NCBI RefSeq assembly: GCF_024623785.1
Contig: NZ_JANKBZ010000026.1
Span: forward strand, 1 to 64,000
Length of the DNA stretch: 64,000 nucleotides
Reading direction: 5' to 3'
Source: Archangium lipolyticum
GTDB taxonomy: Bacteria; Myxococcota; Myxococcia; Myxococcales; Myxococcaceae
Part shown: positions 8,375 through 17,014 of the stretch, piece after piece
Layout of the letters: every line of letters begins with the position of its first letter
How positions within the stretch are numbered: position 1 is the stretch's first letter
Made by a program: the position numbers and the translations under genes
Notes under the pieces: generated by a model
Databases searched by the model: none
What the model was told of the DNA's origin: nothing
What the model saw: the letters and a program-made list of their open reading frames with translations, nothing else

Positions 8375-8845
8375 TCAATCCTCTGGGAAGGATTTGGGCT
8401 TGATGCCCAGCGTCATGAACTTCGTCACCCTGACGCCCTTGATGCTCACATCCAGCAGACGCCTTGTTTCGTTTCTGAACTCCCGACAAGCAATGGCGGA
8501 GAACGTCACACTCCCGCGCAGGACGATTTGCGCCGCTTCGTCCGAGGCTTCCGCGGCCTGCGTCTGAGCAAGCGAATCCGAGATGGAGCGCTCCCAATTC
8601 GTGATGGGAATTCCCACCTCGACATCACACCAGGTATTCAAGGGCCTGAGCCTGGAGACACGAGCCAACAGGATGTTCACCTGGGCAATCTTCCACCCTC
8701 CCGCCTCCCGGCCCTCCTTGGACACAACCTCGTGGAACTCGAAAGCAGACGGTGGAATGTGCCCACCGGAAGCCGTCGCGCACGCCTCCAGGAGGAGCGC
8801 CATTGCCCCGGCGAGAAGCAATCGCCCCAGGACCCTCCCCTGCAT
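8375..8845 (-). CDS. Small lipoprotein of duplicated cassette (copy A)
   Basis: A 156-residue lipoprotein with lipobox LLEAC, whose first 45 residues are identical to its copy B paralogue (7138-7608). Divergence begins right after VVSKEG and continues through most of the mature protein; the final KSFPED is again identical. The conserved WCDVEVG and AIACR cysteines remain. It is the first gene of the two-gene cassette and sits 85 bases downstream of the coiled-coil gene of the PspA operon, so it could be transcribed from that operon or from its own promoter in the duplicated upstream segment. Confidence 0.82.
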   Translation of the reverse strand: MQGRVLGRLLLAGAMALLLEACATASGGHIPPSAFEFHEVVSKEGREAGGWKIAQVNILLARVSRLRPLNTWCDVEVGIPITNWERSISDSLAQTQAAEASDEAAQIVLRGSVTFSAIACREFRNETRRLLDVSIKGVRVTKFMTLGIKPKSFPED

Positions 8846-8930
8846 GGTGCCTCAGTGAGCCGGAACTCCCGGAAGCCAGTATGCGGAGAACCACCGAGGC
8901 CCTGAAACGGCTCACGCCGCGCGGTGTCCC

Positions 8931-9740
8931 CTACCGCACGCGCGTGCCGTGCGGCATCGGGCCCGAGGTCTCCTCGGTGAAGTCGAGGAAGCGCTCCATC
9001 TCGCGCACCGTCTCGTCCGTGGCGTGCGCCTCGGCGCTGAGCGCATCCAGCTGCCGGTTGACGGTCTCCGGATCTCGAATGGCGATGGACTGCTCGTGCG
9101 TCAGCCGCATCAAATCCTCGATGCTCGCCAGCTGGTGGCTCACCACCTCGCGGCTCTCACTCGCCTGCTCGAAGCGCGCCAGCCTCCGCTTCAGGATGTC
9201 CAGCCGCTTCTCCTTCACATCCTTCAGCCGCGGGTTCGCCTCCTGCGCCACCTCCGCCTCCAGCAGGCGGACCTCCTTCTCCAGCGACTGCCGCTCCGCC
9301 GAGTTGAGATAGTTGCGGTACTGGTTCAGCGTGGAGATGAGCCGCAGGAACGACGTCAGCAGCGTGTCCAGCCGCTGCTCGCTGCTCGCCGACAGCACCC
9401 GCCCGCCGGGCAGCTTCGCGTAGTTGGCGAGGATCTTCTCCTTCAGCCCCACCAGCACCTGGTAGTGCTCGCGCTGCGAGGGGGCCAGCTCCGCCAGCAG
9501 CGCCTCCATCTGCTGCCGCGCCGCCGCCTCTTCCTTCGCTCCCGGCTGGCTCGCGCGCACCGCGCGCCGGAAGCGCTTCGAGGAGAGAGCCACCCCCAGG
9601 TACACCCCCTCCACCCCGAGCGCCACCAACGACGGCAGCAGCTCTCCCGTCATGGCCGAGGACGCTCCAGCGGTCAGCAGTCCCACCAGGTTGGCGGGCA
9701 TCAAGAAGGCGGCCTTCAGGAAGTTCGGAGTGCGGGCCAC
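8931..9740 (-). CDS. Membrane-anchored coiled-coil protein of PspA operon
   Basis: A 269-residue protein with one or two hydrophobic segments in residues 8-52 followed by about 190 residues of heptad-rich, highly charged helix (Leu/Glu/Arg/Gln), ending in MPHGTRVR. No enzymatic motif is visible. It is the third gene of a leftward run: PspA homologue (10996-11730), substrate-binding-like protein (9781-10968) and this gene, with gaps of 27 and 40 bases. A membrane-tethered coiled coil encoded with PspA suggests a partner or regulator of the PspA scaffold. The last 35 bases were copied into the duplication downstream. Confidence 0.78.
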   Translation of the reverse strand: MARTPNFLKAAFLMPANLVGLLTAGASSAMTGELLPSLVALGVEGVYLGVALSSKRFRRAVRASQPGAKEEAAARQQMEALLAELAPSQREHYQVLVGLKEKILANYAKLPGGRVLSASSEQRLDTLLTSFLRLISTLNQYRNYLNSAERQSLEKEVRLLEAEVAQEANPRLKDVKEKRLDILKRRLARFEQASESREVVSHQLASIEDLMRLTHEQSIAIRDPETVNRQLDALSAEAHATDETVREMERFLDFTEETSGPMPHGTRVR

Positions 9741-9780
9741 GGAAGTCCTCGCCAGGGGAGGCGCCTCGCGGACAGAGGGC

Positions 9781-10968
9781 TCAGGGCCCTCGCGCCTCCG
9801 ACACGTATTTCAGCGCTCCGAGGTCGCGGGTGTCCTCGGCCGGCGGAACCGCCGCCGTGCGCTTGATCTTCCGGTAGAGCGCCGAGGCACTCTGGAAAAG
9901 CTCGTCATAGGTGACGGGCGCCTCGCCGGAAAGCCCGAAGAAGGCCCGATTGTCCGCCAGTGTCGCCGGAGGCGCGCTGCGGATGGCCTCGGTGGGGTCT
10001 CCCAGGTAGGGCGCCACCTCTCCCAACAGCCGCGCGCCGGGCCCCGGCTCCTTCAGGACGGCGCCGCCCGTGTCCAGCAGCCCGCGGATGATCCGGCGCA
10101 CCGCGTCCGGATAGCGCGCGGCGTAGTCGCCCCGCGTCACCAGCACCGTGGCCACCAGATGCGGCGCATCCGCCGTGGTGGCCAGCACCGCGCCGCCCCT
10201 GTCCCGCGCCGCCAGCTCCACGTCACCCCACAGCCCCGCCACCGCGTCCGCCCGGCCCTCGCGCAACGCCCGGCCCGCGTCCAGCGTGGAGGGCAGATCC
10301 ACCCACCGCACGTCCGCCATGCGCAGGCCCGCGCGCGACAGCACCCACAGCGTGAAGTAGTACGAGGAGCTCGTGGGGTACACCCCCAGCCGCTTGCCTC
10401 GCAGCGAGGCCAGGTCGGGCACGCCCACCGCCGCCAGCGCCTCCTGCCCGCGGCTGCGTCCCAGCAACATCACCGTGCGTGGCGCCGCGTCCCGCAGCGA
10501 CGGCATCCACGCCGCCAGCCGGTCCACCGAGATGGCCGCCATGTCCACGCCACCGTTCTCGGCACCCACCGACAGCGCCTGCCGCAGCTCCTCCTCGGTG
10601 GGGAAGATGACGGCGCGCGCGTCCATGGCGTACGCCGTCTTCAACACGCCCTGCGCCGCGCCCGGCGGTGGCCCGGGGTTGTCCAGCGTCGAGGCCCCTC
10701 CGGTGGCCAGCAGCAGCGCCGCCGACGAGCCACGCGCGGTGAAGCCGATGAGCGTGGGCCTCAGCGGCACCGAGGCCACGTCCGCCACCGGTGCCGCCAC
10801 TCCCGCGGGGAAGTCTCCCGGAGACAGGCGCACGGCCTCCTTCGCCGCCGGGAAGAAGCGCGCCTGCAGCCGGTCCAGGTACCCCAGCCGCGAGGCCACC
10901 AGGTACCCCACCGCCAGGACACACAGGGCGATGAACGGGGTGAGGCCGGGTCCGCGTTGCACTGCCAT
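9781..10968 (-). CDS. Membrane-anchored periplasmic substrate-binding-like protein (NMT1/SsuA type)
   Basis: A 395-residue protein with a single N-terminal transmembrane helix (about residues 10-27) and a two-lobed periplasmic domain. Features such as DMAAISVDR near residue 150, [16 protein letters not shown] near 190 and [13 protein letters not shown] near 235 match the ABC nitrate/sulfonate/taurine or NMT1-like binding-protein fold. The first helix is not followed by a cleavage site or lipobox, so it probably stays anchored. No ABC permease or ATPase is nearby; instead it sits between pspA and a coiled-coil gene. It may serve as a ligand sensor for the PspA system rather than an importer component. 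This role is inference. Confidence 0.8.
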   Translation of the reverse strand: MAVQRGPGLTPFIALCVLAVGYLVASRLGYLDRLQARFFPAAKEAVRLSPGDFPAGVAAPVADVASVPLRPTLIGFTARGSSAALLLATGGASTLDNPGPPPGAAQGVLKTAYAMDARAVIFPTEEELRQALSVGAENGGVDMAAISVDRLAAWMPSLRDAAPRTVMLLGRSRGQEALAAVGVPDLASLRGKRLGVYPTSSSYYFTLWVLSRAGLRMADVRWVDLPSTLDAGRALREGRADAVAGLWGDVELAARDRGGAVLATTADAPHLVATVLVTRGDYAARYPDAVRRIIRGLLDTGGAVLKEPGPGARLLGEVAPYLGDPTEAIRSAPPATLADNRAFFGLSGEAPVTYDELFQSASALYRKIKRTAAVPPAEDTRDLGALKYVSEARGP

Positions 10969-10995
10969 CAGAGCGGCCTCCTCCGTCCCACGGGA

Positions 10996-11730
10996 CTACT
11001 TGATCTCCACCTTCTTGCCGATCGTCTTCTCGGTGCCACCACCCACCTCGGACACCGGCGCGGGGCTGTCCAGGCCCATCTCCATCTTCATCTGCTTGAC
11101 CAGATCCATGGCCTGGAGGCGCTCGGCGTCCTCCTCGATCTGCACGGCCTGGTGGTCCACCGACTCGAGCGCCATCTGCATGCGCGCCTCGTTGACGGCG
11201 GCCTTCTCCTGGACCTTGCGCAGCATCTCGTCGTGCGTCTGGTCGATGCCGGCGACGGTGAAGGACTCCATCGCGTCGGCCACCTTGGACTGCCACTGGG
11301 CGCGGCGCGCATCGCGGATGGCGTTCATCGCCTCCTGCGTCTTCTTCTCCTTCTCGCGCATGAAGACCTTCTTCAGGTTCAGCGCCTTCTCGTACGCCTG
11401 CTTCGCCGTGGCCAGCTGCTGCTCGTTGCGCTCCAGCGCCGCCTTCTCCGTCTGCAGCTTGGTGGCGTACTGCGCCGCCAGGTCGTCACGTCCCGCCTGG
11501 ATGGCCGCCTTCACCTTGGCCGTCAGCTCCCGGATGTCCTGGTTGTACTTCGCGTTCTCCTTCTCCAGCAGCGTCACGTTCGCCCGCACCATGGCGATGG
11601 ACTCGTTCATCTTCGGAACCTGATCGTTCAGGTCACGAACGTTCTGCTCGAGAATGAGCTCAGGGTCCTCGATGGAGGAGACGAAGAAACCGAAGAAGCT
11701 CCGCATTGCCCTTCTGAACCGATGCCACAT
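10996..11730 (-). CDS. pspA: PspA/IM30 family membrane-stress protein
   Basis: A 244-residue protein that is almost entirely helical with long heptad repeats, consistent with the PspA/IM30/Vipp1 (bacterial ESCRT-III-like) family. The start, [15 protein letters not shown], would form the amphipathic membrane-binding helix, and [16 protein letters not shown] is the typical family continuation (DPExxLxQxxRDM). Family members polymerise on the cytosolic face of the inner membrane and repair or stabilise it. The C-terminus carries a Gly/Lys tail. A strong Shine-Dalgarno (GGGAGGAGGTAG) precedes the ATG. It heads the operon with the anchored binding protein and the coiled-coil protein. No sigma-54 promoter was recognised upstream. 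Confidence 0.92.
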   Translation of the reverse strand: MWHRFRRAMRSFFGFFVSSIEDPELILEQNVRDLNDQVPKMNESIAMVRANVTLLEKENAKYNQDIRELTAKVKAAIQAGRDDLAAQYATKLQTEKAALERNEQQLATAKQAYEKALNLKKVFMREKEKKTQEAMNAIRDARRAQWQSKVADAMESFTVAGIDQTHDEMLRKVQEKAAVNEARMQMALESVDHQAVQIEEDAERLQAMDLVKQMKMEMGLDSPAPVSEVGGGTEKTIGKKVEIK

Positions 11731-11915
11731 GGCGGCTGACTACCTCCTCCCAAAACCGAGTCCCGACGACCTTACACCAACCCACCGTCTTTCCACGTAT
11801 GGCGTGTGCCTCGGATCTACGCTCGGCGAACGGCGGTGATTGCCAGCCGACGCCCGGAGGCCCCCCAGGCTCGCTCGGAGTGCGAGCAACCCCCACCCAC
11901 AAGGTGGCTACGGCC

Positions 11916-13247
11916 TCACCGGCGGGTCCGGGAGGCGATACGCCCGGCGTGCTGGCGGGCGCTGGAGGCCACGGAGGCCGCATCCAGGGTGCGCAGGACG
12001 CGGTCCTTGAGGACGAGCTTCCCGTCGATGACCACGTGCACCACGTCACGGGACTGGGCGGAGTAGACGAGCGGCGAGAGCACGTCCCGGGGATCTGACG
12101 GGGTGGTGTGGAGCTCGGAGAGGTCCACCACGGTGATGTCCGCGCGCTTGCCCTCCTCCAGCGAGCCCACCTCCGCCTCCAGGCCCAGCGCACGGGCGCC
12201 GCCGAGCGTGGCCATCTCCAGCACGCGCTCGGGAGGCATGCCCCGGGGCCCCACCCGTGGCTTGTGTAGCAGCGCCGCCAGCCGCATCTCCACGAACATG
12301 TCCAGGTTGTTGTTGCAGGGCGCGCCGTCCGCGCCGAGGCACACCGTCACCCCCGCGTCCAGCAGTTCGGGCACCGGGGCGATGCCCGAGGCCAGCTTGA
12401 GGTTGGAGCCGGGGCAGTGACACACCACCGTGCGCGAGTCCCGTAGCAGGCCCCGCTCCTCCTCGGTGGGCCACACGCAGTGGGCCAGCGTCACATGCGG
12501 GCCGGTGAGGCCCAGCTCGTGGAAGTACGCGATGTTGTCCCGGCCCACCCGCTCGCGCACCACGTCGCACTCGGTGCGGTTCTCGCTGGCGTGGGTGTGG
12601 ATGCGCACGCCCTTCTCCCGGGACAGGCGCGCCACCTCCTTGAGCAGCTTCTCCGTGCAGGAGAGCACGAAGCGCGGCGCGAAGGCGTAGCGCAGCCGGC
12701 CCCCGTGGGTGCCGTGCCAGCGCTCCAGCAGCGCCAGACTCTCCGCCAGCGAGGCCTCCGTGGACTCGTGCAGGCCGGTGGGCACGTCGGGCGCGTCCAT
12801 CATCGCCTTGCCGCCGGTGAGCCGGAAGCCGCAGTCCCGGGCGGACTCGAAGACGGCGTCGTAGTGGCGCACCGTGCCCATGTCGAGCGCGGCCGTGGCC
12901 CCGGAGCGGATGAGCTCCGCGAAGGTGAGGTCCGCCGAGGCCCTCAGGGAGTCCGCGTCGTGCCCGGCCTCGAAGGGCCAGATGCGCTCGCGCAGCCAGT
13001 CCAGCAGCTCCAGCCCGTCCGCGCGGTTGCGGAAGAGCGTCTGACAGGCGTGCAGGTGCCCATGGATGAAGCCGGGCAGCACCACCTTGCCGGTGACGTC
13101 CAGCACGCGCAGGCCCGCGCCTCGCGTGCGGATGTTCCGCCCCAACCGGGCGATCCGCCCATCCTGGATGAGGACATCGGCTTCCGCGAGCACCTCGCGC
13201 TCGCGGTTCATGGTCACGATCAGGCCGTTGGTCAGGAGCAGGTCCAC
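11916..13247 (-). CDS. Amidohydrolase (adenosine/SAH/5'-deoxyadenosine or triazine deaminase type)
   Basis: Metal-dependent hydrolase of 443 residues with the TIM-barrel amidohydrolase layout: an N-terminal beta-sandwich piece, the HGHLH metal motif, HTHASEN in mid-barrel, LAHCVW, and LGADGAPCNN with the catalytic Asp. The order and spacing, including DWLRERIWPFEA after the first motif, match the SsnA/TrzF/MtaD subgroup, which deaminates S-adenosylhomocysteine, methylthioadenosine, 5'-deoxyadenosine or related heterocycles. The GTG at 13247 was chosen because the family begins at this strand (DLLLTNGLIVT); in-frame TTG and GTG codons up to 13325 would add a poorly conserved 26 residues. Monocistronic and divergent from the amylase gene. 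Exact substrate unknown. Confidence 0.85.
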   Translation of the reverse strand: MDLLLTNGLIVTMNREREVLAEADVLIQDGRIARLGRNIRTRGAGLRVLDVTGKVVLPGFIHGHLHACQTLFRNRADGLELLDWLRERIWPFEAGHDADSLRASADLTFAELIRSGATAALDMGTVRHYDAVFESARDCGFRLTGGKAMMDAPDVPTGLHESTEASLAESLALLERWHGTHGGRLRYAFAPRFVLSCTEKLLKEVARLSREKGVRIHTHASENRTECDVVRERVGRDNIAYFHELGLTGPHVTLAHCVWPTEEERGLLRDSRTVVCHCPGSNLKLASGIAPVPELLDAGVTVCLGADGAPCNNNLDMFVEMRLAALLHKPRVGPRGMPPERVLEMATLGGARALGLEAEVGSLEEGKRADITVVDLSELHTTPSDPRDVLSPLVYSAQSRDVVHVVIDGKLVLKDRVLRTLDAASVASSARQHAGRIASRTRR

Positions 13248-13365
13248 GGTCCCCCGGGTCTTATCACGGACCGCCTCCCCCACCCGCCCGGGGCTTCGTT
13301 CTGCATCCGACAGGACATCTCCCAAAGGCCCGTCATATCCGTAAATAAATTACTTTCTGAAAAAC

Positions 13366-13371
13366 TTGACA
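13366..13371 (+). promoter_or_regulatory. Candidate -35 box for the alpha-amylase gene
   Basis: TTGACA occurs in an unusually AT-rich stretch (about 13338-13420) between the divergent amidohydrolase and amylase genes. No convincing -10 box lies 16-18 bases downstream, so the call is weak. Confidence 0.3.
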
Positions 13372-13434
13372 GACCGTTTCTCGCTCAGCAAAACGCACCC
13401 GCAGTAGTAAATCTTTACCCCGGGAGCAGTTTGC

Positions 13435-15039
13435 ATGAAGAGAGTCATCCCCTGTCTTGTCACGGTTGCATGTACCGCGGTGCTGACGGAGGCCACCCCG
13501 GTCCAGGCCGCCACGCAGCAAGCCCAGGCCAGCACCGCCATCCTCGTGCAGGGCTTCCACTGGAACTCAGCCAGTGCCGCGAACCCCAACTGGTACGGCA
13601 CCCTCTCCAGCAAGGCGTCGGACCTGGGCTCCATGGGCTTCACGCACGTGTGGTTCCCGCCACCGAGCGACTCGGCGGCCAAGGAAGGCTATCTGCCCCG
13701 GCAGCTCAACGTCCTCAACTCGAGCTATGGCAGCGAGACCGACCTGAAGAACGCCATCACCGCCTTCAACAACAGTGGGGTGAAGGCTGTCGCGGATGTC
13801 GTCATCAACCACCGGGTGGGCACCGCCAACTGGGCCGACTTCACCAACCCCAGCTGGGGCAGCTACGCGGTGACGTCCAACGATGAGTGGGGCCAGGGCA
13901 CGGGCGCCCCGGACTCGGGGGATGGCTACGGCGCCGCGCGTGACCTGGATCACAGCAACCAGGTGGTGCAGGGAGACATCAAGAACTGGCTGACCAGCCG
14001 GCTCAAGGGCGTGGGCTTCAGCGGCATCCGCTACGACTACTCCAAGGGCTACGCGCCGGGCTACGCGAAGATCTACCACGACGCCATGGCGCCGGACTTC
14101 TGCGTGGGCGAGGTGTGGACCGACCTCAACTACGGCAACGTGGACGCCCACCGGCAGCTGCTGATCAACTACGTCGATGGGACGGGCGGGGCGTGCGGCG
14201 TGTTCGACTTCACGACCAAGGGCCTGCTCAACCAGGCGCTGTCCGCCAACGAGTACGGACGGCTGAGGGACGGCGCGGGCAAGCCGGCGGGTGGTATCGG
14301 CTGGTGGGCGCAGAAGATGGTGACGTTCGTGGACAACCACGACACGGGGCCGAGCGAGAACTGCACCGTCGGGCAGCGCCACTGGCCGGTGCCCTGCGAC
14401 AAGGTGATGCAGGGCTACGCCTACGTGCTCACCCACCCCGGCATCCCCGCCGTGTACTACCCGCACATCTATAACTGGAACCTCAAGGCGGAGATCAAGG
14501 CGCTGATGGACGTGCGCAAGGCGCAGGGCATCACCTCGACGTCGGCGGTGTCCATCCAGCGGGCCGAGAACGGCCTGTACGCGGCCATCATCAACGGCAA
14601 CACGGCGATGAAGATCGGCGGCACGGACTGGAACCCTGGCACCGGCTGGACGATCGCCGCGTCCGGGAGCGGCTACGCGGTGTGGACGAAGGGCAGTGGT
14701 GGCGGGACGTGCACCACGGTGCCGGTGACCTTCAGCATCGCCAACGCCAACACCACCCTCGGCCAGAATCTCTACGTGGTGGGCAACCAGACAGTGCTGG
14801 GCAACTGGACCCCGGCCAATGGCTTCAAGCTGACCATCCAGGGCACCGGCGCCAACGCCACCTGGAGCGGCACGGCGAACCTCCCGCCCTCCACCGCCAC
14901 CCAGTACAAGTACGTGAAGTGGAATGGTTCCACCGCGGCCTGGGAGAGCAATCAGACCACCAGCAGTGGCAACCGCGAGTTCACCACTCCGGCCTGTGGC
15001 GGCACCGCCACGCGCAGCGACGGTAACTTCAAGTTCTGA
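13435..15039 (+). CDS. Secreted alpha-amylase (GH13) with C-terminal CBM20 starch-binding domain
   Basis: A 534-residue extracellular enzyme that hydrolyses alpha-1,4 glucans. Residues 1-26 form a signal peptide ending at VQAA. The GH13 barrel spans about 33-400: DVVINH (region I), GIRYDYSKGY with nucleophile Asp201 (region II), GEVWTD with acid/base Glu226 (region III) and FVDNHD with Asp303 (region IV). The GxRYDYxKGY form resembles plant-, archaeal- and maltotetraose-forming-type amylases. After a Ser/Gly linker, residues about 430-534 form a CBM20 domain with NxxLGxNLYVVGN and LGNW motifs. GGAG precedes the ATG by nine bases. It is monocistronic, followed by a hairpin at 15055. It fits a predatory or saprophytic lifestyle. 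Confidence 0.95.
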   Translation: MKRVIPCLVTVACTAVLTEATPVQAATQQAQASTAILVQGFHWNSASAANPNWYGTLSSKASDLGSMGFTHVWFPPPSDSAAKEGYLPRQLNVLNSSYGSETDLKNAITAFNNSGVKAVADVVINHRVGTANWADFTNPSWGSYAVTSNDEWGQGTGAPDSGDGYGAARDLDHSNQVVQGDIKNWLTSRLKGVGFSGIRYDYSKGYAPGYAKIYHDAMAPDFCVGEVWTDLNYGNVDAHRQLLINYVDGTGGACGVFDFTTKGLLNQALSANEYGRLRDGAGKPAGGIGWWAQKMVTFVDNHDTGPSENCTVGQRHWPVPCDKVMQGYAYVLTHPGIPAVYYPHIYNWNLKAEIKALMDVRKAQGITSTSAVSIQRAENGLYAAIINGNTAMKIGGTDWNPGTGWTIAASGSGYAVWTKGSGGGTCTTVPVTFSIANANTTLGQNLYVVGNQTVLGNWTPANGFKLTIQGTGANATWSGTANLPPSTATQYKYVKWNGSTAAWESNQTTSSGNREFTTPACGGTATRSDGNFKF

Positions 15040-15054
15040 ACCACCGACGTGCCC

Positions 15055-15082
15055 CACGGCCACTCGTCCCCGGGTGGCCGTG
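15055..15082 (+). terminator. Hairpin after amylase gene
   Basis: CACGGCCAC (15055-15063) pairs perfectly with GTGGCCGTG (15074-15082) around a 10-base loop, 16 bases after the amylase stop. There is no U-run, so it may act as a weak terminator or 3'-end stabiliser. Confidence 0.5.
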
Positions 15083-15195
15083 AGCTCCTCCGCGCGCTCC
15101 CTCCTATACGCCACCCGACACAGGCGCATGCGAGGGGGTGCCGCGCCGCGCCACCCTGCACCAGCATGGGCCGCGGCTCGTCACCGGAGGAGAGA

Positions 15196-16230
15196 ATGGA
15201 TTCGTCGCGCAGGGAGTTCTTGCAGCTGGCCGGGATGGCGGCGCTCGCCGCGGGAGCTGGAGTCGCGGAGGAGGCCGAGGCCCAGCAGGGCAGCGCCGCC
15301 CCGGCGCCGGATGCCATCCCCATGCGGCCGTTCGGAAAGACGGGCGTGAAGGTCTCGGCGCTCGGCATCGGCGGCTTCCACATCGGCGCACCGAAGGACG
15401 AGCAGGTCGGCATCCGCATCATCCAGGAGGCGCTCGACGCGGGCATCAACTTCCTGGACAACGCCTGGGACTACAACAAGGGCCGCTCCGAGGAGATCAT
15501 GGGCAAGGCCCTCCAGGGCGGCCGGCGCGACAAGGCGTTCCTGATGACCAAGGTCTGCACGCATGGCCGTGGCAAGGACGTGGCCATGAAGCAGCTGGAG
15601 GACTCGCTGCGGCGGCTCCAGACGGACCACCTGGACCTCTGGCAGATCCACGAGGTCGTCTACGCCAACGACCCGGAGCTCCACTTCAAGAAGGGCGGAG
15701 TGGTGGAGGCGCTGGAGCTGGCCAAGAAGCAGGGCAAGGTCCGCTTCGTGGGCTTCACCGGGCACAAGCACCCGGATCTGCACCTCGAGATGCTCAAGCA
15801 CGGCTTCCCGTTCGACGCGGTGCAGATGCCGCTCAACGTGTTCGACGGCACCTTCCGCAGCTTCGAGCAGCGCGTCCTCCCCGAGGTCCTCCGGCGGAAG
15901 ATGGCGCCCCTGGGGATGAAGAGCCTGAGCGGCAATGCCGAGCCGGTGAAGAAGGGCGTGGTGACCCCCCAGGAGGCCATCCGCTACGCCATGAGCCTGC
16001 CGGTGGCCGTCACCATCAGCGGAATCGACTCCCCCGAGGTGCTCCAGCAGAACCTGGCCATCGCGCGCGGCTTCAAGCCCATGACGAAGCAGGAGATGGC
16101 GGACCTGCGCAACCGGGTGGCGCCGCTCGCCGCCGACGGACGCTTCGAGCTGTTCAAGACGTCGATGCAGTACGACGGAAACGAGGGGCGGGAGCAGCAC
16201 GGCTTCCCACCCCAGGGCCAGCTCGGGTAG
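15196..16230 (+). CDS. Tat-exported aldo/keto reductase
   Basis: A 344-residue aldo/keto reductase. The start at 15196 has GGAGGAGAG upstream and opens with a twin-arginine signal (SRREFLQLAGMAAL), followed by an Ala-rich region, so the enzyme is exported folded with its cofactor; an in-frame upstream extension to 15049 is rejected. The AKR barrel begins at IPMRPFGKTGVKVSALGIGG. Catalytic elements include the Asp/Tyr pair in FLDNAWDYNKGRSEE, the Lys in FLMTKVCTH and the His of WQIHEVVY. The C-terminal NADP-binding pocket is present in shortened form (VTISGIDSPEVLQQN). Family members of this exported type are common in myxobacteria and their substrate is unknown. The stop is two bases from the convergent cytidine deaminase stop. 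Confidence 0.9.
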   Translation: MDSSRREFLQLAGMAALAAGAGVAEEAEAQQGSAAPAPDAIPMRPFGKTGVKVSALGIGGFHIGAPKDEQVGIRIIQEALDAGINFLDNAWDYNKGRSEEIMGKALQGGRRDKAFLMTKVCTHGRGKDVAMKQLEDSLRRLQTDHLDLWQIHEVVYANDPELHFKKGGVVEALELAKKQGKVRFVGFTGHKHPDLHLEMLKHGFPFDAVQMPLNVFDGTFRSFEQRVLPEVLRRKMAPLGMKSLSGNAEPVKKGVVTPQEAIRYAMSLPVAVTISGIDSPEVLQQNLAIARGFKPMTKQEMADLRNRVAPLAADGRFELFKTSMQYDGNEGREQHGFPPQGQLG

Positions 16231-16232
16231 CT

Positions 16233-16637
16233 TTAGAGGAAGTCGCTCGTGAAGGCGTGCGGCAGCAGCTCGCCCAGCGTGTAGCGCGCCTCGTCCCCCT
16301 TGAGGTTGCGGCTGCGCACCGGCATTTCCTTCGGGGCGAACTCCAGCATCACCTGCCGGCACATGCCACACGGTGGGCACGGGGTGGGCGTATCCACCAC
16401 GATGGCCACCGCCACCGGCCGGCTACGCCCCTGCGCCACACCGGCCGCCAACGCACCACGCTCGGCGCACACGGAGAGCCCATAGGAGGAGTTCTCCACG
16501 TTGCAGCCCGTCACCACCGAGCCGTCCGCGTAGAGCACCGCCGCCCCCACCGGAAACCGGGAGTACGGCGCGTGCGCGCGCTCGCGCACCTTCGTGGCCG
16601 CCTCGAACAGCTGCTCCCAGGGAATCTCCGCGCTCAT
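16233..16637 (-). CDS. cdd: Cytidine deaminase
   Basis: A 134-residue homotetrameric-type cytidine deaminase converting cytidine/deoxycytidine to uridine/deoxyuridine. Signature residues: CNVENSSYG for substrate binding, CAERGAL with the zinc Cys and catalytic Glu, and PCPPCGMCRQ with the other zinc cysteines. The length is normal for the family. The ATG at 16637 overlaps the stop of the PilZ gene, so it is the last gene of a leftward salvage operon made of deoA-type phosphorylase (17871-19175), purine nucleoside phosphorylase, PilZ protein and this enzyme. It feeds uridine and deoxyuridine to the pyrimidine phosphorylase of the same operon. Confidence 0.95.
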   Translation of the reverse strand: MSAEIPWEQLFEAATKVRERAHAPYSRFPVGAAVLYADGSVVTGCNVENSSYGLSVCAERGALAAGVAQGRSRPVAVAIVVDTPTPCPPCGMCRQVMLEFAPKEMPVRSRNLKGDEARYTLGELLPHAFTSDFL

Positions 16638-17014
16638 GCACCACCTCCTGGAGTGGACTCCGCCATTTCGAGGTCGTCGAGGTAGCGGGCAATGCGCATC
16701 TCCGTCTCCACCGGCAGCTCCAGGAAGCGCGCGTGCGCGGACGAGCCCTTCGAGCCATGCCCCACGTTCAGCACCTCGCCCCGGAGGTGGAACTCGTCGA
16801 TGGAACCAGGCAACGTGAAGCGGACCTCCACCTTCGAGCCCACCGGCAGGGCCGCGCCGAACCAGGCGAAGCCCCCGAGCGACAGGTTGCCCTCCCGGGA
16901 CTCGAACATGTCCGCCGTGTCCGCCCGCCTCACGAGGAAGCGCATGGACACGCGGGGAGATTCCCGCCGCTCGTCATCCGACACCCGGACTCTGTCATTG
17001 GACTGCTCGTTCAT
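16634..17014 (-). CDS. PilZ domain protein
   Basis: A 126-residue protein consisting of essentially one PilZ domain, a c-di-GMP-binding fold. The N-terminal RRESPRVSM segment matches the RxxxR binding motif, and GNLSLGGFAW matches the (D/N)xSxxG motif, with Asn in place of the usual Asp. It overlaps the purine nucleoside phosphorylase stop upstream and the cytidine deaminase start downstream by four bases each, so it is firmly embedded in the nucleoside operon. It may link second-messenger signalling to nucleoside use, or simply be a hitch-hiking gene. c-di-GMP binding is inferred. Confidence 0.87.
   Translation of the reverse strand: MNEQSNDRVRVSDDERRESPRVSMRFLVRRADTADMFESREGNLSLGGFAWFGAALPVGSKVEVRFTLPGSIDEFHLRGEVLNVGHGSKGSSAHARFLELPVETEMRIARYLDDLEMAESTPGGGA

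Larger units (their letters stand above)
7754..8965. repeat. Tandem duplication unit, copy A (parental copy)
   Basis: A unit of about 1.21 kb repeated at 6518-7728. It holds the partner gene 7783-8361 and lipoprotein gene 8375-8845 and extends 35 bases into the 3' end of the gene at 8931-9740, which is complete here. Similarity is highest at both ends and lowest around the junction of the two genes. Confidence 0.9.

Noticed and set aside
11731-11915. Sigma-54 promoter upstream of pspA, as in E. coli
   Set aside because: No GG-N10-GC pair with TGGCAC/TTGC context was found on the minus strand.
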